Assembly (NCBI RefSeq): GCF_042658925.1
Contig: NZ_JBHSRF010000025.1
Location: forward strand, 37,715-101,714
Direction: 5' to 3'
DNA: 64,000 nt
DNA from: Sphaerisporangium aureirubrum
GTDB lineage: Bacteria; Actinomycetota; Actinomycetes; Streptosporangiales; Streptosporangiaceae
Shown piece by piece: positions 8,065 through 16,557 of the stretch. A model generated the notes under the pieces. The model made no database searches and was not told where the DNA came from. It saw only the letters and a list, made by a program, of their open reading frames with translations. A program made the position numbers and the translations under genes. Each line of letters begins with the position of its first letter. Within the stretch, counting starts at the first letter, position 1.

Positions 8065-9723
8065 TCACTCCTTGCGCGCGCTCTCCCGGGGGAGCGGGCG
8101 CAGGGCGTACTGCGCGTCGAAGGCCGGGCGCTCGGAGCGGATCGGCGGCAGGCGCGTGAAGTTGTGCCGGGGCGGCGGGCAGGAGGTGGCCCACTCCAGC
8201 GAGTTGCCGTGGCCCCAGGGGTCGTTCACGGTCACCTTCGCCCCGCGCCGCCAGGTCAGCCAGGCGTTGAAGAGGAACGGCAGCGTGGACGCGCCGAGGA
8301 GGAACGCGCCGGCGGACGACAGCTGGTTCATGATGATCAGATTGGGCTCCGCCGGGTAGTCGGCGTAGCGGCGCGGCATGCCCTGCGTGCCGAGCAGGTG
8401 CTGGACGAGGAACGTCAGGTGGAAGCCGGGGAACAGCATCCAGAAGTGGAGCTGCCCGAGGCGTTCGTTCAGCATCTTGCCGGTCAGCTTCGGCCACCAG
8501 AAGTAGAAGCCGGAGAACATGGCGAACACCACGGTGCCGAACAGGACGTAGTGGAAGTGCGCCACCACGAAGTAGGTGTCGCTGACGTGGAAGTCCAGCG
8601 GCGGCGACGCCAGGATGACGCCGGTCAGGCCGCCGAACAGGAACGTCACCAGGAACCCCACCGCGAACATCATCGCCGTGGGGAAGACCAGGTGGCCGCG
8701 CCACATCGTGCCCACCCAGTTGAAGAACTTCACGCCGGTGGGCACCGCGATCAGGAAGGACATGAAGGAGAAGAACGGCAGCAGCACGTGCCCGGTGACG
8801 AACATGTGGTGCGCCCACACCGCCGCGGACAGCCCGGCGATGGCGATGGTCGCGCCCACCAGGCCGATGTACCCGAAGACCGGCTTGCGGCTGAACACCG
8901 GCAGCACCTCGGTGATGATGCCGAAGAACGGCAGCGCGACGATGTAGACCTCCGGGTGGCCGAAGAACCAGAACAGGTGCTGCCACAGCAGCACGCCGCC
9001 GGTGGCCGGGTCGTAGATGTGCGACCCGAGCCTGCGGTCGATCACCAGCGCCATCAGCGCCGCCGCCAGCACCGGGAAGGCCAGCAGCACCAGCATGCTG
9101 GTGAGCAGCACGTTCCACGTGAAGATCGGCATGCGGAACATCGTCATGCCCGGCGCCCGCATCGCGATGATCGTGGTGATGAAGTTGACCGCGCCGAGGA
9201 TGGTCCCGAGGCCCGACATCACCAGCCCCATGATCCACAGGTCCGGCCCGACGCCGTCCGAGTACTGGGCCCGCGACAGCGGCGTGTACCCCGTCCAGCC
9301 GAAGTCCGCCGCCCCGCCCGCCGTCACCATCCCCGCTATGACCATCAGCCCGCCGAACAGGAACAGCCAGTAGCTGAGCATGTTCAGCCGGGGGAACGCC
9401 ACGTCCGGCGCCCCGATCTGCAGGGGCATGATCGCGTTCGCGAACCCGGCGAACAGCGGCGTCGCGAACAACAGCAACATCAGCGTGCCATGAATGGTGA
9501 AGTACTCGTTGTACGTCTTGGCCGACACGAACTGGAGCCCCGGCGTGAGCAGCTCCGCCCGGATCACCATCGCGAGCAGCCCCGCGAACATGAAGAACCC
9601 GAACGCCGTGATCAGATAAAGATTCCCGATCACCTTGTGGTCGGTGGTCGAGGCCCATTTCACCAGGGCATAGCCGAAATTCCGCCGCCGTGTCTCCCGC
9701 TCCGGCAGGACATCCGAGACCAT
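8065..9723 (-). CDS. ctaD: Cytochrome c oxidase subunit I (aa3 type)
   Basis: This is a 552-residue haem-copper oxidase subunit I with about twelve membrane helices. The CuB/active-site motif FWFFGHPEVYIVALP contains the cross-linked His and Tyr, the next CuB histidines are in VWAHHMFVTG, and the haem ligands are in VVAHFHYVLFG. The N-terminal haem a ligand lies in NEYFTIHGTLM. It is the terminal oxidase core that reduces oxygen and pumps protons. It stands alone here, with no ctaC or ctaE nearby, and converges on urtE. The start is ATG at 9723. Confidence 0.96.
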   Translation of the reverse strand: MVSDVLPERETRRRNFGYALVKWASTTDHKVIGNLYLITAFGFFMFAGLLAMVIRAELLTPGLQFVSAKTYNEYFTIHGTLMLLLFATPLFAGFANAIMPLQIGAPDVAFPRLNMLSYWLFLFGGLMVIAGMVTAGGAADFGWTGYTPLSRAQYSDGVGPDLWIMGLVMSGLGTILGAVNFITTIIAMRAPGMTMFRMPIFTWNVLLTSMLVLLAFPVLAAALMALVIDRRLGSHIYDPATGGVLLWQHLFWFFGHPEVYIVALPFFGIITEVLPVFSRKPVFGYIGLVGATIAIAGLSAAVWAHHMFVTGHVLLPFFSFMSFLIAVPTGVKFFNWVGTMWRGHLVFPTAMMFAVGFLVTFLFGGLTGVILASPPLDFHVSDTYFVVAHFHYVLFGTVVFAMFSGFYFWWPKLTGKMLNERLGQLHFWMLFPGFHLTFLVQHLLGTQGMPRRYADYPAEPNLIIMNQLSSAGAFLLGASTLPFLFNAWLTWRRGAKVTVNDPWGHGNSLEWATSCPPPRHNFTRLPPIRSERPAFDAQYALRPLPRESARKE

Positions 9724-9821
9724 CCGCCCACCCCCGTCCGCCCGTGGCGGCCATACCTCCCTTCATTCCCCCGGTGTCTACGCGTCAGGGCGGATTCCCG
9801 CCAAACCCCTGCCAAAGCAAG

Positions 9822-9854
9822 CGGTGACCCGCCGCTTCGCGCGGCGGGTCACCG
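9822..9854 (-). terminator. Intrinsic terminator of the SGNH hydrolase gene
   Basis: There is a perfect 14-bp stem, CGGTGACCCGCCGC (9822-9835) against GCGGCGGGTCACCG (9841-9854), with a 5-nt loop. It sits 14 bases beyond the stop of the leftward esterase gene and is followed on that strand by CTTGCTTT. This is the clearest terminator in the window. Confidence 0.88.
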
Positions 9855-9867
9855 TTCGGGGCAGGTC

Positions 9868-11325
9868 TTACTCGAAGCCCCAGTGGCCGGAGTCCTGGAA
9901 CAGCCGGGCCGGGACGGAGTCGGCGATGGCCTTGTAGCCGGTCGGGTTGAAGTGCAGGTGGTCGCCCACGTCGTAGGCAGGCAGCAGCTGACGGGGGTTC
10001 GCCGGGTCACGGGTGACCCTGTCGAAGTCGATCACCGCGTCGAACCGGCCGCTGGTGCGGATCCAGCGGTTGACGATCTGGCGCGCGTTCTCACGGAACC
10101 CGTCCGGGTCGTCGTAGCCGGGGACGTTGCCGCCGAACGCCGTGATCGTCGCGCCGTACACCTTGAGGTTCTTGGCGTGGGCCCGCGTGATGATCTGCTC
10201 GTACGCCGCGATCAGGTCGGCCGCGACCGTCTCCTGCGCGGCCTGGGTGGCGGCGGCCGTGCCGATGTCGTTCACGCCCTCGAAGACCAGCAGCCACTCG
10301 GCGCCGCTCTGCGCCAGCACGTCCCGGTCCAGCCGGGCCAGCGCGTTCGGCCCGAGGCCGTCGTTCATGACCCGGTTGCCGCCGGCGGCCTGGTTGAGCA
10401 CCGCGATGTCGCGGGTGGACGGGTTGGCCTGCAGGCGGTCGAGCAACTGGTCGGGCCACCGGTCGTTCCCGTTGGTGGTGGAGCCGCGCCCGTCGGTGAG
10501 CGAGTCACCGAGCATCACCACGCCCGCCGTCGAGCCGGGAGACCACACCTCGACCCCGCTGAGGAAGTACCAGTGGTCGGTCCGCGTGGCCCCGGTCAGA
10601 TCCTGGTCGGTGACGTGGTCACCGGAGACGATGTACGACGAGGTCCGGGAGCCGGGGTGCGAGGTGATGTTGTTGGAGGCCTGGCCCGTGGCCAGGTAGA
10701 TGGTCACCGCCAGGTTGGTCCGCGGGGCCAGGGTGAAGTTCAGCGGGTCGGACACCGCCAGCGACCCGACCGGGATCGACACGCCGGGCCGCCCGTTGAA
10801 GGTCACCGGACGGGAGGTCCCCGCCTGGATGCCGGTGACCCCGGCCGCCCCGCCCGCGGGAAGGGCGATCGACACCTTGGTGATGGGCAGCGCGACGCCG
10901 CCGAAGGCGTTGGAGAACCGCAGCCGCATCTGCCGCCCGCCGACCGTCACGCGCACCGTCTGCCGGAGCGTGGCGTCGGCCAGCACCAGGCCGTCCTGCG
11001 TGAACGGAGCCGGCGGCATGTTGCCCGGCTCGGTCAGCTGGGGCATCGACACCCATGTGTTGACCCAGTGCGATGCGCTCGACCCGCCTTTCGCGCCGCC
11101 GCCCGCCGCCGGTACGGGCTCCTTCTCCGCTCCCACCGCCCCGATCGCCGGTGCGGCGACGACGACGGCGAAGGCGACCGCGACCGCGGTGATCAGCCTG
11201 GAGGTCGGCGACGTCGCGCCCGGGGGCTCTCCGAGCCCCGCCGCGGGCCTCGGCCGAATCCCGATCCACCCTTGCCAAGCGCGGCCGCGCACCGCCGGTA
11301 AGCGCGCGGACATTAGGCGTCGCAT
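9868..11325 (-). CDS. Secreted SGNH/GDSL-family hydrolase
   Basis: The 485-residue protein has a long N-terminus and a hydrophobic segment at about 44-63 that should act as signal or anchor. A jelly-roll-like domain (SHWVNTWVSMPQL to about 270) is followed by an SGNH domain. Block I is VMLGDSLTDGRGS with the catalytic Ser, then the oxyanion Asn in NQAAGGNR, block III EGVNDIG, and the Asp-His pair in YDVGDHLHFNPTGY. The layout resembles the XynE-like esterases of actinomycetes, so the substrate is probably an acylated polysaccharide, though this is not certain. The gene lies behind LacI-type palindromes, consistent with carbon-source control. Confidence 0.88.
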   Translation of the reverse strand: MRRLMSARLPAVRGRAWQGWIGIRPRPAAGLGEPPGATSPTSRLITAVAVAFAVVVAAPAIGAVGAEKEPVPAAGGGAKGGSSASHWVNTWVSMPQLTEPGNMPPAPFTQDGLVLADATLRQTVRVTVGGRQMRLRFSNAFGGVALPITKVSIALPAGGAAGVTGIQAGTSRPVTFNGRPGVSIPVGSLAVSDPLNFTLAPRTNLAVTIYLATGQASNNITSHPGSRTSSYIVSGDHVTDQDLTGATRTDHWYFLSGVEVWSPGSTAGVVMLGDSLTDGRGSTTNGNDRWPDQLLDRLQANPSTRDIAVLNQAAGGNRVMNDGLGPNALARLDRDVLAQSGAEWLLVFEGVNDIGTAAATQAAQETVAADLIAAYEQIITRAHAKNLKVYGATITAFGGNVPGYDDPDGFRENARQIVNRWIRTSGRFDAVIDFDRVTRDPANPRQLLPAYDVGDHLHFNPTGYKAIADSVPARLFQDSGHWGFE

Positions 11326-11365
11326 CAGAGGTCTCCTATCGACCGTGGCTCCGCGAGTGAGTTGA

Positions 11366-11402
11366 GTCTGAAACGTTTCAACGGATTACCTGAACGTTTC
11401 CG
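11366..11402 (-). promoter_or_regulatory. LacI-type operators upstream of the SGNH hydrolase
   Basis: The perfect 12-bp palindrome TGAAACGTTTCA is at 11369-11380, and a second related half-site TGAACGTTTCC is at 11391-11401. They lie 44-76 bp upstream of the start at 11325. Palindromes with a central CpG flanked by AAA/TTT are the usual target of LacI-family repressors. Which regulator binds is unknown. The LacI-family gene at 60859-61887 is the only one in the window. Confidence 0.6.
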
Positions 11403-11512
11403 GCGCAACGTACGCCACGCGGTTCACACGGTCAATGGATCACCAAGCGATCAAAGGAGCCCACGCAGGAAGAGCCGCCGGAGGGCATGTAAATGTGTCC
11501 CTACCTGCGATT

Positions 11513-11553
11513 GAAAGCTTTCGGCGTCATCCGGGCAACTGAAAGTTTCAGTT
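11513..11553. promoter_or_regulatory. Further GAAAG-type palindromes
   Basis: GAAAGCTTTC (11513-11522) is a perfect palindrome. AACTGAAA-G-TTTCAGTT (11537-11553) has perfect 8-bp arms around one base. They lie between the esterase promoter and the end of the DUF2630 gene, and neither has the GC content or loop of a terminator. They are probably additional operator sites. Confidence 0.5.
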
Positions 11554-11572
11554 CCCGGAATCAGGGGCGCCG

Positions 11573-11818
11573 TTACTGCTGGTAGTTCTCCACCTCGTTG
11601 ACCGGCCGCGGTGCCGCGTTGTCGGGGTCCTCGCCGTACTCCCGGTGGGCCTTGCGCTGACGCAGCAGATCCCAGCACTGGTCGAGGGACTCCTCCAGGT
11701 GCCGGACCCGGCTCCGCTCGTCCTCTGAGGACACGTCGCCGGACGACACGCGCTCCCGCAGCGCGTGCTCCTCCGCGATCAGTTCCTTGATCTTCGAGAA
11801 GATCTCCCCGTCCTGCAT
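11573..11818 (-). CDS. DUF2630 family protein
   Basis: This is an 81-residue, highly charged, helical protein. It starts MQDGEIFSKIKELIAEEHAL and has the conserved LDQCWDLLRQRKAHREYGED and a C-terminal PVNEVENYQQ, all typical of DUF2630, a small actinobacterial family of unknown function. I chose ATG 11818 because GGGAGG directly precedes it. The in-frame TTG at 11830 would put that sequence inside the protein. It is oriented away from leuA and shares its upstream region. Confidence 0.88.
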   Translation of the reverse strand: MQDGEIFSKIKELIAEEHALRERVSSGDVSSEDERSRVRHLEESLDQCWDLLRQRKAHREYGEDPDNAAPRPVNEVENYQQ

Positions 11819-11951
11819 GCCGCCTCCCAATTGGTTCTAGGGGGAGCTTACGGGTACCGCGTGTCATACCCTGGCAAGGCTGGCCGACAAGCCCTTGACC
11901 AGCACGGGGACGCCGGGCCGGGCCCGGGGAGACGGCCGGGGGCGGCCACCA

Positions 11952-11993
11952 GGTGAGACGCCGTCTCACCGACCCCCCTCCGTCTGCTAACGT
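11952..11993 (+). promoter_or_regulatory. leuA promoter with operator palindrome
   Basis: GGTGAGACG-C-CGTCTCACC (11952-11970) is a perfect 19-bp palindrome covering the expected -35 position. A -10 hexamer TAACGT is at 11988-11993. Transcription should start at or next to 12001, the A of the leader-peptide ATG, so the leader would be translated from a leaderless message. Confidence 0.65.
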
Positions 11994-12000
11994 CGAACGT

Positions 12001-12045
12001 ATGCTGCGCGGGCTGCTTCTTAGCCGCCGCGGCGAGGGCCTGTAA
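12001..12045 (+). CDS. leuA leader peptide (attenuation)
   Basis: This is a 14-codon frame MLRGLLLSRRGEGL ending in TAA. Five of the 14 codons encode Leu, three of them in a row (CTG CTT CTT). It lies directly upstream of leuA, and its distal half forms the left arm of a strong hairpin. This is the classic arrangement for leucine-dependent ribosome-mediated attenuation: stalling at the Leu codons would leave the downstream pairing to change. The start sits seven bases after a -10 box, which implies leaderless initiation. Confidence 0.8.
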   Translation: MLRGLLLSRRGEGL

Positions 12046-12067
12046 GAGGCCGGCTCCCTCGCCGCGG
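12027..12067 (+). terminator. leuA attenuator stem-loop
   Basis: CCGCGGCGAGGG (12027-12038) pairs perfectly over 12 bp with CCCTCGCCGCGG (12056-12067). The left arm lies within the last codons of the leader peptide, so ribosome position controls its formation. Downstream, a weaker CGCCA/TGGCG hairpin and GAGAGCTCTC occupy the rest of the leader before the leuA ribosome binding site GAGGAG (12168-12173). Confidence 0.75.
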
Positions 12068-12179
12068 AGCGATGTGCTGCGCGTCGGCCGCCAGAGGATT
12101 CCCCGGTGGCGACACTCCCAAGGCGAGAGAGAGCTCTCCTGTGCCGCCCCGGTTCTGACAAAACCGACGAGGAGCACGG

Positions 12180-13895
12180 ATGTACCCCCAGCAGCAGCCC
12201 AGCCCCATGCCGTTCCAGCGCTACGAGGCGTACACCCCCGTACGCCTGAAAGACCGCACCTGGCCTGATCAGGTGATCGATCGGGCCCCGCAGTGGTGCG
12301 CCGTCGACCTGCGGGACGGCAACCAGGCCCTGATCGACCCCATGGACTCCCACCGCAAGCTGAAGATGTTCGAGCTGCTGGTCTCCATGGGCTACAAGGA
12401 GATCGAGGTCGGCTTCCCCGCCGCCTCCCAGACCGACTTCGACTTCGTCCGCCGCATCATCGAAGAGGGCCGCGTCCCCGACGACGTGGTGATCCAGGTG
12501 CTGACCCAGGCCCGCCCCGAGCTGATCGAGCGCACCTTCGAGTCGGTGCGCGGCGCCAAGCAGGCCATCGTCCACCTGTACAACTCCACCTCCACGCTGC
12601 AGCGGCGCGTGGTGTTCGGCCAGGACAAGGACGGCATCACCGCCATCGCCGTCGAGGGCGCCAAGCTGTGCAAGAAGCTGGCCGACCAGATGACCGGCAC
12701 CACGATCTTCTTCCAGTACTCCCCGGAGTCCTTCACCGGCACCGAGCTGGAGTACGCCGTCGAGGTGTGCGACGCCGTCAACGACGTCTGGCAGCCCACC
12801 CCCGACCACAAGGTCATCATCAACCTGCCGGCCACCGTCGAGATGGCCACCCCCAACGTCTACGCCGACCAGATCGAGTGGATGCACCGCAACCTGCGGT
12901 ACCGCGACTCCATCGTGCTGTCGCTGCACCCCCACAACGACCGCGGCACCGCCGTCGCCGCCGCCGAGCTGGGCTACCAGGCCGGGGCCGACCGCATCGA
13001 GGGCTGCCTGTTCGGCAACGGCGAGCGCACCGGCAACGTCTGCCTGGTCACCCTGGGGATGAATCTCTTCTCCCAGGGCATCGACCCCCAGATCGACTTC
13101 GGCGACATCGACGAGATCCGCCGCGTCGTCGAGTACTGCAACCAGCTGCCCGTCCACCCGCGCCACCCCTACGGCGGCGAGCTGGTGTACACCGCCTTCT
13201 CCGGCTCCCACCAGGACGCCATCAAGAAGGGCCTGGAGTCCCTGGAGCGCGACGCCGTGGCCGCCGGTGTGCCCGTGGACGCCCACACGTGGGCCGTGCC
13301 GTACCTGCCGATCGACCCCAAGGACGTCGGCCGCACCTACGAGGCGGTCATCCGGGTCAACAGCCAGTCCGGCAAGGGCGGCGTCGCGTACATCATGAAG
13401 GCCGAGCACGGCTTCGACCTGCCGCGCCGCCTGCAGATCGAGTTCTCCGGCGTCATCCAGGGCCGCACCGACACCGAGGGCGGCGAGGTCACTCCCCCCG
13501 AGATGTGGAAGATCTTCAGCGACGAGTTCCTCCCCAACCCCGCCAAGCCCTGGGGCCGCTTCGCCCTCCTGGCCCACCGCAACGTCTCCCGGGTGGACGA
13601 AAAGGACGTCATCAGCGCCGACATCCGCATGGACGGCGAGATCCGCGAAATCGAAGGCGTAGGCAACGGCCCCATCTCCGCCTTCGTGGACGCCCTCAGC
13701 CGAGTAGGCATCGACCTCCGCGTCCTCGACTACAGCGAACACGCCATGAGCTCCGGCTCCGACGCCCGAGCCGCCGCCTACGTCGAATGCCACCTCTCCG
13801 ACCAAACCCTCTGGGGCGTAGGCGTAGACGCCAACACCGTAACGGCTTCCCTGAAAGCCATCCTGTCGGCCGTCAACCGAGCCACCCGCACCTGA
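12180..13895 (+). CDS. leuA: 2-isopropylmalate synthase
   Basis: The 571-residue enzyme condenses acetyl-CoA with 2-oxoisovalerate in the first committed step of leucine synthesis. Catalytic and metal motifs are present: the HMGL-like signature VDLRDGNQALIDPM, EVGFPAASQTDFD, the metal-binding HPHNDRGTAVAA, and LFGNGERTGNVCLV. The C-terminal regulatory LeuA dimer domain follows (GPISAFVDALSRVGIDLRV). Length and the N-terminal QRYEAY motif mark the actinobacterial (type 2) LeuA. The ATG is at 12180 with GAGGAG 6 bp upstream. Expression is probably controlled by the leader peptide and hairpin in front of it. Confidence 0.97.
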   Translation: MYPQQQPSPMPFQRYEAYTPVRLKDRTWPDQVIDRAPQWCAVDLRDGNQALIDPMDSHRKLKMFELLVSMGYKEIEVGFPAASQTDFDFVRRIIEEGRVPDDVVIQVLTQARPELIERTFESVRGAKQAIVHLYNSTSTLQRRVVFGQDKDGITAIAVEGAKLCKKLADQMTGTTIFFQYSPESFTGTELEYAVEVCDAVNDVWQPTPDHKVIINLPATVEMATPNVYADQIEWMHRNLRYRDSIVLSLHPHNDRGTAVAAAELGYQAGADRIEGCLFGNGERTGNVCLVTLGMNLFSQGIDPQIDFGDIDEIRRVVEYCNQLPVHPRHPYGGELVYTAFSGSHQDAIKKGLESLERDAVAAGVPVDAHTWAVPYLPIDPKDVGRTYEAVIRVNSQSGKGGVAYIMKAEHGFDLPRRLQIEFSGVIQGRTDTEGGEVTPPEMWKIFSDEFLPNPAKPWGRFALLAHRNVSRVDEKDVISADIRMDGEIREIEGVGNGPISAFVDALSRVGIDLRVLDYSEHAMSSGSDARAAAYVECHLSDQTLWGVGVDANTVTASLKAILSAVNRATRT

Positions 13896-13936
13896 TCCGA
13901 CAGGTCTCTGTGCCCGATTCGGCCGGTACCGTGAGC

Positions 13937-13979
13937 GCCTTCACTCGCCGGGTGGACCCTGTCCCCCGGCGAGCAAGGC
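13937..13979 (+). terminator. leuA terminator
   Basis: CTCGCCGGG (13944-13952) pairs with CCCGGCGAG (13965-13973), and outside this GCCTT (13937-13941) pairs with AAGGC (13975-13979). It lies 42 bases after the leuA stop. Confidence 0.75.
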
Positions 13980-13984
13980 ACTCC

Positions 13985-14208
13985 TTTCCCGGCGCCGGTA
14001 CGGCGAGACGCGGTGCGGCGAATCCGGCGCCGTCGTACGGCGGATAACCCGCGTTGTGCGCGGCGCCGGTGAAACGGTCCTCGCAGAAGGGCGCGCTTCG
14101 CGCGAAAGCCGCAAGGGCTGTGCTCATGCGGGGGACACCCCCGCACCCCCGAGCCTGCCGGGCTCACCACACTCCACCGCGAAGAGTCCCGGTTCATACC
14201 TGCCGTTC
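13985..14208 (+). repeat. Copy 1 of the ~190-nt structured repeat
   Basis: This shares blocks with the copies at 55.5-57 kb: the head (ggtgcggcgaatccggcgcc, 14012-14031), the core CGCGCTTCGCGCG with AGCCGCAAGGGCTGTGC, the hairpin TGCGGGGG-ACA-CCCCCGCA, and the tail TGCCGTTC. The variable stem reads CCGCG-TTGTG-CGCGG (14049-14063). No gene fits. Open frames here are translations of the repeat. Confidence 0.85.
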
Positions 14209-14269
14209 TTTTTTGTGACCGCCGGTCCGGCTCGCCCCCGACCCGGCTCCACACCCCACCGCCCAGCCA

Positions 14270-14365
14270 CCGGGTTCTGGTCGCATTCTTCGGGTTGCGT
14301 GTGCACTGGCGCCGCGATATGGGACGTGGTATGGCGAACCCGGCGCCGCCATACGACGAGAAACC
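14270..14365 (+). repeat. Partial copy 2 of the structured repeat (flank tract and head only)
   Basis: The flank tract CCGGGTTCTGGTCGCATTC precedes a diverged head block, GGGACGTGGTATGGCGAACC and so on (14310-14363). The core hairpins are missing. It ends about 70 bp before the stop of the truncated TPR gene. Confidence 0.6.
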
Positions 14366-14433
14366 TGCCGTAGGTCACCAGACCAGGGATAACTGACATC
14401 AGGGATCAACGACTTCAATTTCCTAGCCCCGCC

Positions 14434-16485
14434 TTAGCCCGGAAGCGTCAGACCGTGAATGGTGGACGGGTCGAGTTCACGCCGGATGTCATCGAGCCGT
14501 GCGGCGAGGTCAGGATCAACAGCCGCAAGTTTCTGCGGATCTGTCCGAGTTTGCAATTGCTGCGCCCATAGAACGGAGTGCCCCTGTTCCAGAAGCTGGA
14601 CCGCGGAGTCTGGCCGCCGGTTGTGGAGGGCCCAGGCGGCCGCGTCGCACGCCACTCCGCTCCAGATGCCGAGTAGCTTCTCTTGAGCCGTCCGCTGAAG
14701 GCCGCGCCAGGCCACGACGGGGAGCAAGGCGACAGCGGCCTGGTATCCCGCGACGGCGTTATCCGGATCGCCCTGAGCCGCGGCGCGCCGACCCCACTTG
14801 ATGGCGGCGGCGATTCGTGCCGGAGGGGCGCCGACGGTGGATTCGCTGGCCTCCTTCCAAGCGCTGAACGCTTCCTGGAGGTCCGCACGGTTACCAGTGC
14901 CGAGGAACCTCGCTTCGAGCGCGCTGCCCCAGTTCGACAGGTGGGACGTTCGATTGTGGTGGTTTGCCGCGGTCAGAGCCACCGCTTCGCCGGCGTGTCC
15001 GACCGCCTCATGCAGATCTTCTGGTCGGCCGCGCAGCCGGAGTACGAGACCGAGATTGTTCAGGTGACCCGCTCTGTCCGGACGTGCTTCAGGTGACGCC
15101 GCCAGAACGGCACGAAGGGCCGCCGCCGCCTCTGAGGCGTCGGCCTCGCGCTCACGCGGGTCAGGATGTGGAACGGGAAGGCCCGACATGAAGTTGATCC
15201 GAGTCTGCAGGACGACAGCCAGGTTGCCCTGGCAGAGGACCCATACCGGATGCCGCTCGTCCGCATGGGACACCGCCTCCCTCGCGACGCTCACCGCTTC
15301 GCTGATATCCGTGAACCCTTCTGCAAGGCTTGTCAGTCCCATGGTGGCGCGGGTCTGCAACGCGCTGCTGAGATTCAGCAGACGTCCCGGGAGCTGGGGG
15401 TGCTCCGGGGGTACGCCCGCGACGATCTCCCGGCCGATGCGGACGGCCTCATCTATATCGCGTCGCTGATGGGTCTGCTCGAAGAGCAGCAGAAGACTGC
15501 CGATCAGATTCGTGTCGATCGTGGCTTGAGAATCCGGCCGTGTCTCCAACGACCGCGCTCGGCGGTACTGCGATACGGATTCGACCAGGTAGGCGAGTCG
15601 GCCGGTGCGCTGGAAACCTATTCGCAGGGTTAGAGCGAGATTGGCCAGGAAGGTCGGTCTACCGGGATGGGTCGCGTATTTGCCGCTCACCGAGGCGCGC
15701 CCGATAAAAAGTGAATCGTCCAGATCGGCCAGGTGTCCCCGCATGGTGAATCTGTGTTGAAGAGCCACTCCGAGGTGCGCCATGACGGGTGCGCGATCGA
15801 TGGAATCTTCCGGGAGGCCGCGGAGAGCCTGCCTTCCGGCGATCACCGCCTCGTCGGCCGCGTCGAGATCGTCGTGGTCGTCGGCGTACGTCGCCAGCGC
15901 ACCGCATAGATTACTCAGCATGGGGATTCTGGCACCAGGGCGATCACATCTGATGACATCGAGCCCGCATCTCCAGAGGGCGATCGCACGCTGCAAAGAT
16001 TCGTGATCTCCGGTCCTCTCGTAACGATCCGCGTGTTCCACGGCCGCCGCGTTCAGGGCCATCTCGTCGACGTTGTCCCCGAGCTCCGGCAGGATCGAGA
16101 AGGACGGTGGGAGCATCCTCGGATCGATTCGACGAATGACAGCTATCCAGGTCGTCACCTGCTGGTGATCCCAGGCGTCGTCGTCCTCCGGCAGCGCACG
16201 ATAGCGGAGAATATGAAAATTCAACAGACATGCCGCCGCCGCGAGATCGCAGCTGTACCGTCCCCCCGACAACTCCGCGAGCTTCTCGGCCTCGCGTCGC
16301 GCTTCCGGTTCGAGAACCGCTTGAGGACCATGCTGTATAGCTGTTCCGATCCGGGCCGTAAGTGCCTGCATCAGTGTGATCTGGTGCGACGACTCATCCT
16401 GAATCATCTGCTCAAGCCCTCCAATGTTCCTGACTGGGCGGCGCTTGTGCGAGGCCCGGAGAAAAGACAACATGGATGTAGCCAC
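14434..16485 (-). CDS. TPR protein, C-terminally truncated TPR-CHAT family member
   Basis: The 683-residue protein is built almost entirely of helical tetratricopeptide-like repeats with the pattern P...RP..L.NL..AL..R....G....L.EA. The last part, LLEQGHSVLWAQQLQTRTD followed by a charged DDIRRELD helix, is the linker that in related actinobacterial proteins leads into the CHAT (caspase-like) protease domain. Here the frame stops at once (IHGLTLPG), so the protease domain is absent. The start is GTG at 16485 with AGGAGG five bases upstream. Codon use and GC are visibly lower than in neighbours, suggesting acquisition. The 3' end abuts a structured repeat. A sensor or scaffold without effector, or a broken gene, are both possible. 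Confidence 0.75.
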   Translation of the reverse strand: MATSMLSFLRASHKRRPVRNIGGLEQMIQDESSHQITLMQALTARIGTAIQHGPQAVLEPEARREAEKLAELSGGRYSCDLAAAACLLNFHILRYRALPEDDDAWDHQQVTTWIAVIRRIDPRMLPPSFSILPELGDNVDEMALNAAAVEHADRYERTGDHESLQRAIALWRCGLDVIRCDRPGARIPMLSNLCGALATYADDHDDLDAADEAVIAGRQALRGLPEDSIDRAPVMAHLGVALQHRFTMRGHLADLDDSLFIGRASVSGKYATHPGRPTFLANLALTLRIGFQRTGRLAYLVESVSQYRRARSLETRPDSQATIDTNLIGSLLLLFEQTHQRRDIDEAVRIGREIVAGVPPEHPQLPGRLLNLSSALQTRATMGLTSLAEGFTDISEAVSVAREAVSHADERHPVWVLCQGNLAVVLQTRINFMSGLPVPHPDPREREADASEAAAALRAVLAASPEARPDRAGHLNNLGLVLRLRGRPEDLHEAVGHAGEAVALTAANHHNRTSHLSNWGSALEARFLGTGNRADLQEAFSAWKEASESTVGAPPARIAAAIKWGRRAAAQGDPDNAVAGYQAAVALLPVVAWRGLQRTAQEKLLGIWSGVACDAAAWALHNRRPDSAVQLLEQGHSVLWAQQLQTRTDPQKLAAVDPDLAARLDDIRRELDPSTIHGLTLPG

Positions 16486-16557
16486 ATAATCCTCCTAGTG
16501 ACACATCACCGCCAGTTCGATCAGTGCTGGAAGCCTTCTTCGGTCCTAGTGGAGGGC

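Noticed and set aside
8164..11301. 1045-codon plus-strand frame
   Set aside because: It lies antisense to ctaD and the SGNH hydrolase, both with full catalytic motifs, and has an Arg/Glu/Gln/His-biased shadow composition.
16003..16557. Upstream extension of the second TPR protein
   Set aside because: It is antisense to the first TPR gene. TPR repeats and a ribosome binding site begin only at 16551-16561.
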